Source of the DNA: Ramlibacter tataouinensis
GTDB lineage: Bacteria; Pseudomonadota; Gammaproteobacteria; Burkholderiales; Burkholderiaceae_C
Length of the DNA stretch: 8,348 nucleotides
NCBI GenBank assembly: GCA_002427815.1
Contig: DIZF01000054.1
Coordinates: forward strand, 54,204-62,551
Reading direction: 5' to 3'
Part shown: positions 1 through 5,897 of the stretch, one piece after another
Layout: each line of letters begins with the position of its first letter
Numbering within the stretch: the first letter of the stretch is position 1
Notes under the pieces: generated by a model
Seen by the model: only the letters and a program-made list of their open reading frames with translations
Database searches by the model: none
What the model was told of the DNA's origin: nothing
Position numbers and translations under genes: made by a program

Positions 1-1
1 T

Positions 2-14
2 TGCCAAATTGGCA
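2..14. promoter_or_regulatory. Perfect 13-base palindrome upstream of the Lrp-type gene
   Basis: TGCCAA-A-TTGGCA is a perfect inverted repeat with a one-base centre, ending 15 bases before the chosen start of the Lrp-family gene. Lrp/AsnC regulators commonly bind short imperfect palindromes near their own promoters, so an autoregulatory operator is a reasonable inference. The sequence left of base 1 is not visible, so promoter elements and further copies cannot be assessed. Confidence 0.35.
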
Positions 15-29
15 TTTTCGGGGACTTCC

Positions 30-503
30 ATGAGCGAGCTGAAACTGGACCGCACCGACCGGCGCATCGTCGATGCGCTGCAACGCGACGGCCGCCTGCC
101 GAACAACGAGTTGGCGGCCAAGGTGAGCCTTTCGCCCTCACCCTGCTTGCGCCGGGTGCGCAGCCTGGAGGAAGCAGGCGTGATCAAGCGGTACGTGGCG
201 CTGGTCGACCCGCTGAAGGTGGGCCTCGAAATGCTCGCCTATGTCAGTGTCAAGCTCGAAAAGAAGGGCCAGATGCCGGCCGAAGAATTCAACAGTGCGG
301 TGAACACCTGGAGCGAGGTCATCGAGTGTTACGCGATGACCGGCGACATGGATTACCTGCTACGCGTCCAGGTCGAGGACCTCGATCATTTTTCGCGCTT
401 CATCATGGGAAAGCTGCTCAAGCAGCCCGCCGTGGTCGACGTCAAATCGAGTTTCGCCCTCGAGCGCGTCAAAGAGACCACTGTGCTGCCGTTGCCGCAC
501 TGA
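30..503 (+). CDS. Lrp/AsnC family transcriptional regulator
   Basis: A 157-residue DNA-binding regulator, the normal length for Lrp/AsnC proteins. Residues 3-60 form the winged helix-turn-helix (LDRTDRRIVDALQRDGRLPN, then a recognition helix around SPSPCLRRVRSLEEAGVI). Residues 65-150 are the RAM/AsnC ligand-binding domain, with the turn motif TGDMDYLLRV at 104-113 that lines the effector site in this family. The tail VKSSFALERVKETTVLPL is typical of Lrp-like members. Such proteins form dimers to octamers and usually sense an amino acid; the ligand here is unknown. The ATG at 30 is preferred over the in-frame TTG at 9 because GGGGA (20-24) lies 5 bases before it and the family N-terminus starts there. 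The target is probably an upstream or divergent gene outside the window. It converges on the minus-strand gene at 567-878. Confidence 0.93.
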   Translation: MSELKLDRTDRRIVDALQRDGRLPNNELAAKVSLSPSPCLRRVRSLEEAGVIKRYVALVDPLKVGLEMLAYVSVKLEKKGQMPAEEFNSAVNTWSEVIECYAMTGDMDYLLRVQVEDLDHFSRFIMGKLLKQPAVVDVKSSFALERVKETTVLPLPH

Positions 504-566
504 CGGCGAACTCCGCCCGCGTGCGTGGGCTGTGCCTGCTGCGGCGAACTGAATCGGCCGTTGCCG

Positions 567-878
567 TCAATAGCTGATGCTGAGCGACGGCACGTCGACG
601 TGCACAACCGCCTTGCCGAGTGCGGCGCTGGTGGCACGGGCGAACTCCTGGGCCCACCTTGCTTCGGCAAACTTCGCCACACCCGCAGCTTCGGCCACCA
701 CCACCACCTTGTCGGCCGCGAGGACCTTGCCCGTGGGCCGCAGGGGCTCACACCCCAACTCGGTGAACTGCCGGTCGAACCAGGCGCGGGCGGCATCGTG
801 CGGCATGGGCTGCATCCTGTCGAGGTCCATTCGGATGGGGGCCGCCCCCTCGAATGTCACGGTGACTTCACTGCGCAT
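567..878 (-). CDS. Small conserved-looking protein of unknown function
   Basis: 103 residues, not recognised. The start is well supported: reading the minus strand, GAGGAG lies 8 bases before the ATG. The protein opens with a beta-rich stretch (MRSEVTVTFEGAAPIRMDLDRM), continues with a soluble helix (HDAARAWFDRQFTELG), a short hydrophobic strand (KVVVVAEAAGV), another helix rich in Ala (FAEARWAQEFARATSAALG) and a final strand (AVVHVDVPSLSISY). There is no signal peptide or membrane segment, so it is probably a small cytosolic alpha/beta protein. Third-position GC is high, as in the neighbouring real genes, and competing frames on the plus strand give only Arg/Ser/His-rich low-complexity translations. 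No function is assigned. Confidence 0.75.
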   Translation of the reverse strand: MRSEVTVTFEGAAPIRMDLDRMQPMPHDAARAWFDRQFTELGCEPLRPTGKVLAADKVVVVAEAAGVAKFAEARWAQEFARATSAALGKAVVHVDVPSLSISY

Positions 879-1391
879 GCTGATCGCTCCTCAGTTCTTC
901 TGCCGACGGGAAAGCAGCATTGTTGCGCTGATCGCGGGCGCCCGGCAAGCCGGGAGCGGCGCGCGCGAGACATGCCCGCAGCTGCGTCTGCCCGAGCCGA
1001 AGAGTCGTCGCTCATCGAGAACGGCCGCAAGCGCTGCTCGCAGATCAGCCGGGGACCGTAAGATCAGGTGAAATGACAAAGCTCCAAGTGATGCCAGGGA
1101 TTGCCGTTGCACCTGAACCGGTAAAGCCGGAAATGATCGCCTCGGGGTGGCTCTTTGTCGCGCATTACTGGGCCTGCCGCACCGGCGCCTTCGTGGTGTT
1201 GAATGTGCTGGACGACCCGGCCTGGCTCGCCTTGATCTTTTGCTGAGACTCTGGCTGTCGGCCGGCCGGGCCTTGCCGAAGGATCGTCGACCCCTGGCCA
1301 AGCTCTCCACTCCAGGAAAAATCAAGGCTTGTCCCGACCGGATGCAGCAGTACAGGGGAAACGCCTAGACCGGCCCACGCTCGAACGCAAA
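879..1391. other. Region without a confident gene
   Basis: About 510 bases between the minus-strand gene (start at 878) and the FNR-type promoter. The left end should hold the minus-strand gene's promoter, but I cannot pick out a clear one. Reading frames through the region translate to Arg/Pro/Ser-rich sequence on both strands, as random GC-rich DNA does. The exception is the 57-codon frame at 1073-1246, listed separately. Confidence 0.5.
1073..1246 (+). CDS. Possible small ORF, 57 residues, hydrophobic C-terminal half
   Basis: An ATG frame of 57 codons ending in TGA. The second half (ASGWLFVAHYWACRTGAFVV, then LNVLDDPAWLALIFC) has a protein-like composition with many aromatic and hydrophobic residues and mostly G or C at third positions, unlike the Arg-rich nonsense of the surrounding frames. 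The N-terminal 20 codons look less convincing, and the true start could be the internal ATG at 1091 or 1133. The only Shine-Dalgarno-like string, AGGTGA (1066-1071), sits too close to the 1073 ATG. It might be a small membrane-associated protein, or the remnant of a longer gene; the downstream sequence in another frame does not give a clear continuation. Not recognised. Confidence 0.3.
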   Translation: MTKLQVMPGIAVAPEPVKPEMIASGWLFVAHYWACRTGAFVVLNVLDDPAWLALIFC

Positions 1392-1440
1392 CTGATTTGC
1401 ATCAAAGACTGGTTCCAACCTCGGGCATGTAATTGATCGA
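1392..1440 (+). promoter_or_regulatory. FNR/ANR-type class II promoter
   Basis: CTGAT-TTGC-ATCAA at 1392-1405 matches the FNR/ANR consensus TTGAT-N4-ATCAA at 9 of 10 positions. TGTAAT at 1428-1433 matches the sigma-70 -10 element at 5 of 6. A start site 7 bases after that element would be about 1440, which puts the centre of the FNR box at -41.5. That is the exact position of activator sites at class II FNR promoters, where the box replaces a -35 element; none is visible. The combination strongly suggests oxygen-responsive activation of the gene at 1444-1686. The start site is inferred, not measured. Confidence 0.65.
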
Positions 1441-1443
1441 CGG

Positions 1444-1686
1444 ATGCTTGCTGACATGGACCAGTTCTTTCTCCTTTTCGAGGAATGGGAAGCCGCTGAC
1501 CAGGCAGCGGCTCGCGCGGGGTGCTGCCTCGGCCGCAGCCTCGACGCCTATTGCGAGGGCATGGGCCCGGTTCCCAGCGCCAGCGATATCGCGGAGGCCA
1601 AGCGCCTCCGGTTCGTCGCCGGCGAGCGGCTGCGCGAGATCAGGGAGTACGTGGAGCGCGCCAGGAAGAATGCGCGTGTGATCTGA
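1444..1686 (+). CDS. Small helical protein of unknown function, probably low-oxygen induced
   Basis: 80 residues from the ATG at 1444, or 76 from the in-frame ATG at 1456. The implied transcription start near 1440 would leave a 4-base leader for the first and a 16-base leader for the second. Neither has a strong Shine-Dalgarno, so the start is open. Residues 6-26 form an acidic, aromatic helix (DQFFLLFEEWEAADQAAARAG), 27-28 are paired Cys with a third at 37, and 49-77 form a strongly charged amphipathic helix (EAKRLRFVAGERLREIREYV). No membrane segment or signal peptide. Third-position GC is coding-like. I do not recognise a family. The three Cys together with FNR-type control could suggest a redox or metal role, but that is speculation. 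Confidence 0.75.
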   Translation: MLADMDQFFLLFEEWEAADQAAARAGCCLGRSLDAYCEGMGPVPSASDIAEAKRLRFVAGERLREIREYVERARKNARVI

Positions 1687-1759
1687 CTCAACTGTAGGAC
1701 AACATCCCGTCTTGCGGCGAAGCGCACCAACTCGAGCTCGGCAGCGGTAAATTCTCATC

Positions 1760-1782
1760 TGGCTCAGCATTGTGCTGAGCTA
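1760..1782 (+). promoter_or_regulatory. Strong hairpin / palindrome before the KGG gene
   Basis: GCTCAGCA-TTG-TGCTGAGC (1762-1780) is a perfect 8-base inverted repeat around a 3-base loop, extendable in RNA by a G-U and a U-A pair to 1760-1782. It ends 8 bases before the GGGAGA ribosome site of the KGG gene. No T-run follows, so it is a poor intrinsic terminator for the preceding gene. It is more likely an RNA leader structure or a DNA operator for the KGG gene. Confidence 0.5.
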
Positions 1783-1800
1783 CTTTGATGGGAGATTTCA

Positions 1801-2010
1801 ATGATCGAAGGCAACAGCGAGACCACGCGGCCCCGCGCCAAACGGGGCTTTGCCGTGATGGACCCCACACGCGTACGCGAAATCGCCAGCATGGGCGGAC
1901 GGACCGCGCATGCCAATGGCAGGGCCCATGAGTTCACGTCCGAGGAAGCTCGGGCTGCCGGGAAGAAACGGCACCAGCGCGCGCCCGATACCGGCGCGAG
2001 CGCAGCCTGA
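1801..2010 (+). CDS. KGG-motif stress-induced protein (YciG-like, Con-10/KGG family)
   Basis: 69 residues, highly charged and hydrophilic, without membrane segments. Residues 15-56 (RGFAVMDPTRVREIASMGGR, then TAHANGRAHEFTSEEARAAGKK) match the KGG repeat family of small, probably disordered stress proteins, which includes E. coli YciG and GsiB-like proteins. These accumulate in stationary phase or under osmotic and desiccation stress; their biochemical role is poorly known. The first motif reads SMGG rather than the usual SKGG, and the second ends AGKKRHQR rather than AG(R/K)KGG, so the copy is somewhat degenerate. The start is secure: GGGAGA (1790-1795) lies 5 bases before the ATG. The gene is preceded by a hairpin and follows the FNR-promoter gene by 114 bases. 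I find no convincing promoter of its own, so it may be co-transcribed. Confidence 0.88.
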   Translation: MIEGNSETTRPRAKRGFAVMDPTRVREIASMGGRTAHANGRAHEFTSEEARAAGKKRHQRAPDTGASAA

Positions 2011-2019
2011 GGAGCCGCA

Positions 2020-2099
2020 CGCGACGGTGAGCCAAGCGCGCCGTCGCGCGCCGTTCCAGGCCCTTGCATCGACCTGTGCCGCAAGCACTTGCGCCGCAC
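2020..2099. terminator. Two stem-loops between convergent genes, possible bidirectional terminator region
   Basis: CGCGACGG (2020-2027) pairs with CCGTCGCG (2041-2048) as a perfect 8-base stem with a 13-base loop. A second, imperfect hairpin spans 2076-2099 (GTGC/GCAC outer stem, CGCAA/TTGCG inner stem). They sit between the KGG gene stop (2010) and the stop of the opposing SPFH gene (2116). Neither is followed by a T-run, so the intrinsic terminator call is weak; they may instead block 3' exonucleases. Confidence 0.35.
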
Positions 2100-2115
2100 G
2101 GCTCAGGTCACTCCT

Positions 2116-3039
2116 TCAGGCCCGTCCGACCTGCACCATCTTCATCGCCGAGGCGATCAGGCCGGAGACCTCGTTCATGTTGGCCGGGATGATCAAAGTG
2201 GTAGCGGCGTCGGCGGCCACCTTGCCGAACGCATCGACGGCGCGCTCGGCGACCTTCAGCTGAACCGCCTGGTCGCCGCCGGGCTGGCGGATGGCCGCCG
2301 CGATACGCTCGATCGCCAGCGCGGTGGCCTCGGCAACAGCGGTGATGGAAGCCGCTTCGCCCTGTGCCTTGTTGATGATCGACTGCTTTTCACCCTCCGA
2401 GCGGGCGATGAAAGCCTCGCGCTCGCCGGTCGCGATGTTGATCTGCTCCTGGCGCCGTCCTTCCGAGGCCGCGATCAGCGCCCGCTTTTCCCGCTCCGCC
2501 GTGATCTGGGACTGCATTGCGTGCAGGATCTCCTTGGGCGGCGTCAGGTCCTTGATCTCGTAACGCAGCACCTTGACGCCCCAGTTCAGCGCCGCCTCGT
2601 CGATGGCTTGCACGACCTGGGCGTTGATGATGTCGCGCTCCTCGAAGGTCTTGTCCAGTTCCAGCTTGCCGATCACGCTGCGCAGCGAGGTCTGGGCCAG
2701 TTGGGTCACCGCGACGATGTAGTTCGACGAGCCGTAGCTGGCCCGCATCGGGTCCGTCACCTGGAAGTACAGGATGCCGTCCACCTGGAGCTGGGTGTTG
2801 TCGCGCGTGATGCAGATCTGGCTGGGCACGTCCAGCGGAATTTCCTTCAGGCTGTGCTTGTAGGCCACCTGGTCGACGAAGGGAATCAGGATGCTCAGGC
2901 CCGGCGTCAGGGTGCTGTGGTACTTGCCCAGCCGCTCCACCACCCAGGCGTGCTGCTGCGGGACCACCTTGATCGAGCGCATCACGAAGAGGGCCGCGAT
3001 GACGAAGAGGACGACTGGAATGGCAAGAGCGTTGTTCAT
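2116..3039 (-). CDS. Stomatin-like SPFH/Band 7 membrane protein (paraslipin type)
   Basis: 307 residues. Residues 4-21 form an N-terminal membrane segment (ALAIPVVLFVIAALFVM), followed by the SPFH/Band 7 domain at about 22-180 with hallmark stretches VVPQQHAWVVERLGKY, LTPGLSILIPFVD and GVKVLRYEIKDLTPP. Residues 180-245 are an Ala/Glu-rich coiled coil (AEREKRALIAASEGRRQEQI and on) that drives oligomerisation, and the C-terminal part (PANMNEVSGLIASAMKMVQ) is conserved in paraslipins. Such proteins assemble ring-like cages in the inner membrane linked to flotillin-like microdomains and protein quality control. The ATG at 3039 is chosen over the longer frame to 3192: GAGGT lies 4 bases upstream and the extension is not family-like. 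This ribosome site overlaps the stop of the nfeD-like gene, so the two are probably translationally coupled. Confidence 0.95.
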   Translation of the reverse strand: MNNALAIPVVLFVIAALFVMRSIKVVPQQHAWVVERLGKYHSTLTPGLSILIPFVDQVAYKHSLKEIPLDVPSQICITRDNTQLQVDGILYFQVTDPMRASYGSSNYIVAVTQLAQTSLRSVIGKLELDKTFEERDIINAQVVQAIDEAALNWGVKVLRYEIKDLTPPKEILHAMQSQITAEREKRALIAASEGRRQEQINIATGEREAFIARSEGEKQSIINKAQGEAASITAVAEATALAIERIAAAIRQPGGDQAVQLKVAERAVDAFGKVAADAATTLIIPANMNEVSGLIASAMKMVQVGRA

Positions 3040-3046
3040 GGGGACC

Positions 3047-3472
3047 TCAAATTTTCTCGACCACAAGGCGGTTGCCCACCACTTCCCGCACGCGATGCGC
3101 GCCGGTGCCGTGCACCACGCCATCGAGCGCGACCACCGTCCAGTTCGCCCCGCGGTACTTGATGGTAGCCGTGCCGTCCGGGTTCCAGGCATGAACCTGC
3201 ACCGTTTCGCCGATGTCCAGGTTCACGTCCCGATTGGCCTGGGCGGCCGGCTCCTCGGGACGCTTGCCCCGCTTCAGGTGCCAGGCGGCCACCGCGCCGC
3301 CGCCCACGATCGCGGCCGTGACGAGTTGGACCGTCATACTCGCCCCCGCACCGGCCGCAAGACCGGCTGCTGCCAGGCCGATGGCGAGCATCAGCAGGTA
3401 GAAGGTGCCTGTCAGCAACTCGACGGCCACGGCCGTCCCCGTCAACAGCCACCAGAGCGTCGAATCGGCCAT
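3047..3472 (-). CDS. NfeD family membrane protein, partner of the SPFH protein
   Basis: 141 residues of the short NfeD type without a ClpP-like protease domain. Three membrane segments lie at about 7-24, 26-43 and 47-65, then a Lys/Arg-rich cytosolic turn (HLKRGKRPEE), then an OB-fold domain at 84-141 (LDIGETVQVHAWNPDGTATI, YRGANWTVVALDG, VVGNRLVVEK). NfeD OB-fold proteins are almost always encoded beside a stomatin or flotillin gene and are thought to bind it, as here with a gap of only 7 bases. The ATG at 3472 is preferred to the in-frame ATG at 3499: GGAAGG lies at suitable spacing upstream of 3472, and the extra nine residues (MLSIREGGA) look like translated leader. First gene of the two-gene operon, divergent from the decarboxylase across 131 bases. 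Confidence 0.93.
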   Translation of the reverse strand: MADSTLWWLLTGTAVAVELLTGTFYLLMLAIGLAAAGLAAGAGASMTVQLVTAAIVGGGAVAAWHLKRGKRPEEPAAQANRDVNLDIGETVQVHAWNPDGTATIKYRGANWTVVALDGVVHGTGAHRVREVVGNRLVVEKI

Positions 3473-3603
3473 GGCCCCGCCTTCCCGTATGGATAGCATC
3501 GTATTTTGGGTGAATTCAGCCGTAGCGCAAGGACACCGCGGCTAATTTGCATACACTGCGCGCCTGTTTGCCCATTTTTGGCCGCTGGACCGAAAGGCCT
3601 GTC
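3473..3603. promoter_or_regulatory. Divergent promoter region, nfeD-like operon and decarboxylase
   Basis: The 131 bases must hold promoters for both directions. For the decarboxylase, TACACT (3552-3557) after TTTGCA is a plausible -10, but no good -35 lies 16-18 bases upstream, which hints at activator dependence. GAAAGG (3592-3597) is the ribosome site, 6 bases before the ATG at 3604. No convincing promoter was picked for the minus strand, and I see no clear operator palindrome. Confidence 0.35.
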
Positions 3604-5868
3604 ATGAAATTCCGCTTCCCGATCGTCATCATCGACGAAGACTACCGCTCCGAGAATACCTCGGGCCTGGGCATCCGCGCGCTGGCGCAGGCCATCGAAA
3701 CCGAGGGCTTCGAGGTGCTGGGCGTGACGAGGTATGGCGACCTGTCGCAGTTCGCCCAACAGCAAAGCCGGGCCAGCGCCTTCATCCTGTCGATCGACGA
3801 CGAGGAATTCACGCCCGGACCGGACCTGGACCCGGCTGTCCTGAATCTGCGCACCTTCATCGAGGAGGTGCGGCGCAAGAACGCCGACGTCCCGATCTAC
3901 GTGTACGGTGAAACCAAGACCTCGCGCCACATTCCCAATGACATCCTGAGGGAACTGCACGGTTTCATCCACATGTTCGAGGACACGCCGGAGTTCGTGG
4001 CGCGCCACATCATCCGCGAGGCCAAGAGCTACCTGGAGGGCGTGCAGCCGCCGTTCTTCAAGGCGCTGCTGGATTACGCCGAGGACGGTTCGTATTCGTG
4101 GCACTGCCCGGGCCATTCCGGTGGCGTCGCGTTCCTCAAGAGCCCGGTGGGGCAGATGTTCCACCAGTTCTTCGGCGAGAACATGCTGCGGGCCGACGTC
4201 TGCAACGCGGTGGACGAACTCGGGCAATTGCTGGATCACACCGGCCCTGTCGCAGCCAGTGAGCGCAATGCGGCGCGCATTTTCAACGCCGATCATTGCT
4301 TCTTCGTCACCAACGGCACCAGCACCAGCAACAAGATCGTCTGGCACCACACGGTGGCGCCGGGCGACGTCGTGGTCGTTGACCGCAACTGCCACGTGTC
4401 CATCCTGCACGCGATCATCATGACCGGTGCCATTCCCGTGTTCATGAAGCCGACGCGCAACCACTTCGGCATCATCGGGCCGATCCCGCAAAGCGAGTTC
4501 GAGCCGGCGGCGATCAAGGCCAAGATCGCGGCCAACCCGCTGCTCAAGGGGGTCGATCCGGAATCGGTCAAGCCGCGCGTGATGACGCTCACCCAATCGA
4601 CCTACGACGGCGTGATCTACAACACCGAGACGATCAAGAAGATGCTCGATGGATACGTCGACACGCTGCATTTCGACGAAGCGTGGCTGCCGCACGCGGC
4701 GTTCCACCCGTTCTATGGCCCGTACCACGCGATGGGCAAGAACCGAGCGCGGCCCAAGGATTCGCTGGTGTTTTCCACCCAGTCGACCCACAAACTGCTG
4801 GCCGGCATCAGCCAGGCCAGCCATGTGCTGGTGCAGGACTCGCAGAACCGCAAGCTCGACCGCCACCTGTTCAACGAAGCGTTCCTGATGCACACCTCGA
4901 CCAGCCCGCAGTACGCGATCATCGCCAGCTGCGACGTCGCCGCCGCCATGATGGAGCCGCCCGGCGGCACGGCGCTGGTGGAAGAGTCGATCCTGGAGGC
5001 GCTGGACTTCCGGCGCGCGATGCGCAAGGTCGATCAGGAATACGGCAAGGACTGGTGGTTCAAGGTGTGGGGGCCGGACAGGCTGGTGGAGGAGGGCATA
5101 GGCCGCGCCGACGACTGGATCATCAAGGGCGAGGCGCGCACCGCCAAGTGGCACGGCTTCGGCAACCTGGCCGAGGGCTTCAACATGCTGGACCCGATCA
5201 AGTCCACCATCGTCACGCCGGGGCTGGACCTGAACGGCAAGTTCGCCAAGACCGGCATCCCGGCCAGCATCGTCACCAAGTTCCTGGCCGAGCACGGCAT
5301 CATCGTCGAGAAAACGGGCCTGTACAGCTTTTTCATCATGTTCACCATCGGCATCACCAAGGGCCGCTGGAACACGCTGCTGACGGCGCTGCAGCAGTTC
5401 AAGGACGACTTCGACAAGAACCAGCCGATGTGGCGCATCCTGCCGGAGTTCTGCCAGCAGTTCCCCCGCTACGAGCGCATGGGACTGGCCGACCTGTGCC
5501 AGTACGTGCACGAGCTGTACGCCAAGTACGACGTTGCCCGGCTCACCACCGAGATGTACCTGAGCGAATTGACTCCCGCGATGAAGCCCAGCGATGCCTT
5601 CGCCTACATTGCCCACCGCAAGACCGAACGGGTGCCCATCGACGAACTGGAAGGCCGCATCACGACCTCGCTGGTCACGCCTTATCCGCCCGGCATTCCG
5701 CTGCTGATCCCGGGCGAAGTGTTCAACCGCAAGATCGTCGACTACCTCAAGTTCTCGCGCGAGTTCAACAGCCGGTGCCCGGGCTTCGAAACCGACATCC
5801 ATGGTCTGGTGGAAGAGGTCGGGCCGGACGGCAAGGTCAGCTATTACGCGGACTGCGTGCCGGCCTGA
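3604..5868 (+). CDS. PLP-dependent Lys/Arg/Orn decarboxylase (large, decameric class)
   Basis: 754 residues, close to E. coli AdiA (755). It removes CO2 from a basic amino acid, consuming a cytosolic proton and producing cadaverine, agmatine or putrescine. The N-terminal wing domain is about 1-130, the PLP domain about 140-590 and the C-terminal domain about 610-745. Visible motifs: WHCPGHSGG at 166-174, DRNCH with the PLP-stacking His264, LHFDEAW with Asp358 (pairs with the pyridine nitrogen), STHK with Lys397 (Schiff-base lysine), and VTPYPPGIPLLIPGE near the C-terminus. The overall pattern recalls Pseudomonas LdcA (lysine) at least as much as AdiA (arginine), so the substrate is left open and no symbol is given. 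The ATG at 3604 is chosen for its GAAAGG ribosome site and family-like N-terminus (MKFRFPIVIIDEDYRSENTS). Odd points: HVS replaces the usual HKS after the stacking His, and no antiporter gene is adjacent. Confidence 0.96.
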   Translation: MKFRFPIVIIDEDYRSENTSGLGIRALAQAIETEGFEVLGVTRYGDLSQFAQQQSRASAFILSIDDEEFTPGPDLDPAVLNLRTFIEEVRRKNADVPIYVYGETKTSRHIPNDILRELHGFIHMFEDTPEFVARHIIREAKSYLEGVQPPFFKALLDYAEDGSYSWHCPGHSGGVAFLKSPVGQMFHQFFGENMLRADVCNAVDELGQLLDHTGPVAASERNAARIFNADHCFFVTNGTSTSNKIVWHHTVAPGDVVVVDRNCHVSILHAIIMTGAIPVFMKPTRNHFGIIGPIPQSEFEPAAIKAKIAANPLLKGVDPESVKPRVMTLTQSTYDGVIYNTETIKKMLDGYVDTLHFDEAWLPHAAFHPFYGPYHAMGKNRARPKDSLVFSTQSTHKLLAGISQASHVLVQDSQNRKLDRHLFNEAFLMHTSTSPQYAIIASCDVAAAMMEPPGGTALVEESILEALDFRRAMRKVDQEYGKDWWFKVWGPDRLVEEGIGRADDWIIKGEARTAKWHGFGNLAEGFNMLDPIKSTIVTPGLDLNGKFAKTGIPASIVTKFLAEHGIIVEKTGLYSFFIMFTIGITKGRWNTLLTALQQFKDDFDKNQPMWRILPEFCQQFPRYERMGLADLCQYVHELYAKYDVARLTTEMYLSELTPAMKPSDAFAYIAHRKTERVPIDELEGRITTSLVTPYPPGIPLLIPGEVFNRKIVDYLKFSREFNSRCPGFETDIHGLVEEVGPDGKVSYYADCVPA

Positions 5869-5897
5869 CCCGACAGGCGGGCGACCACTGGGCCGTT

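Noticed and set aside
891..1325. 144-codon minus-strand frame in the gene-poor stretch
   Set aside because: Very Arg/Ser/Pro-rich, with no recognisable domain; typical of random GC-rich sequence.
1712..1740. Possible sigma-70 promoter with TTGCGG at 1712 for the KGG gene
   Set aside because: No acceptable -10 hexamer is found at 16-18 bases spacing.
2089..3162. 357-codon plus-strand frame opposite the SPFH gene
   Set aside because: It is the complement of a clear stomatin-family gene and has a low-complexity Asp/Leu/Arg/His translation.
3040..3192. N-terminal extension of the SPFH protein up to 3192
   Set aside because: The extension lies within the nfeD-like gene in another frame, is Arg/Trp-rich, and precedes a well-placed GAGGT and ATG at 3039.
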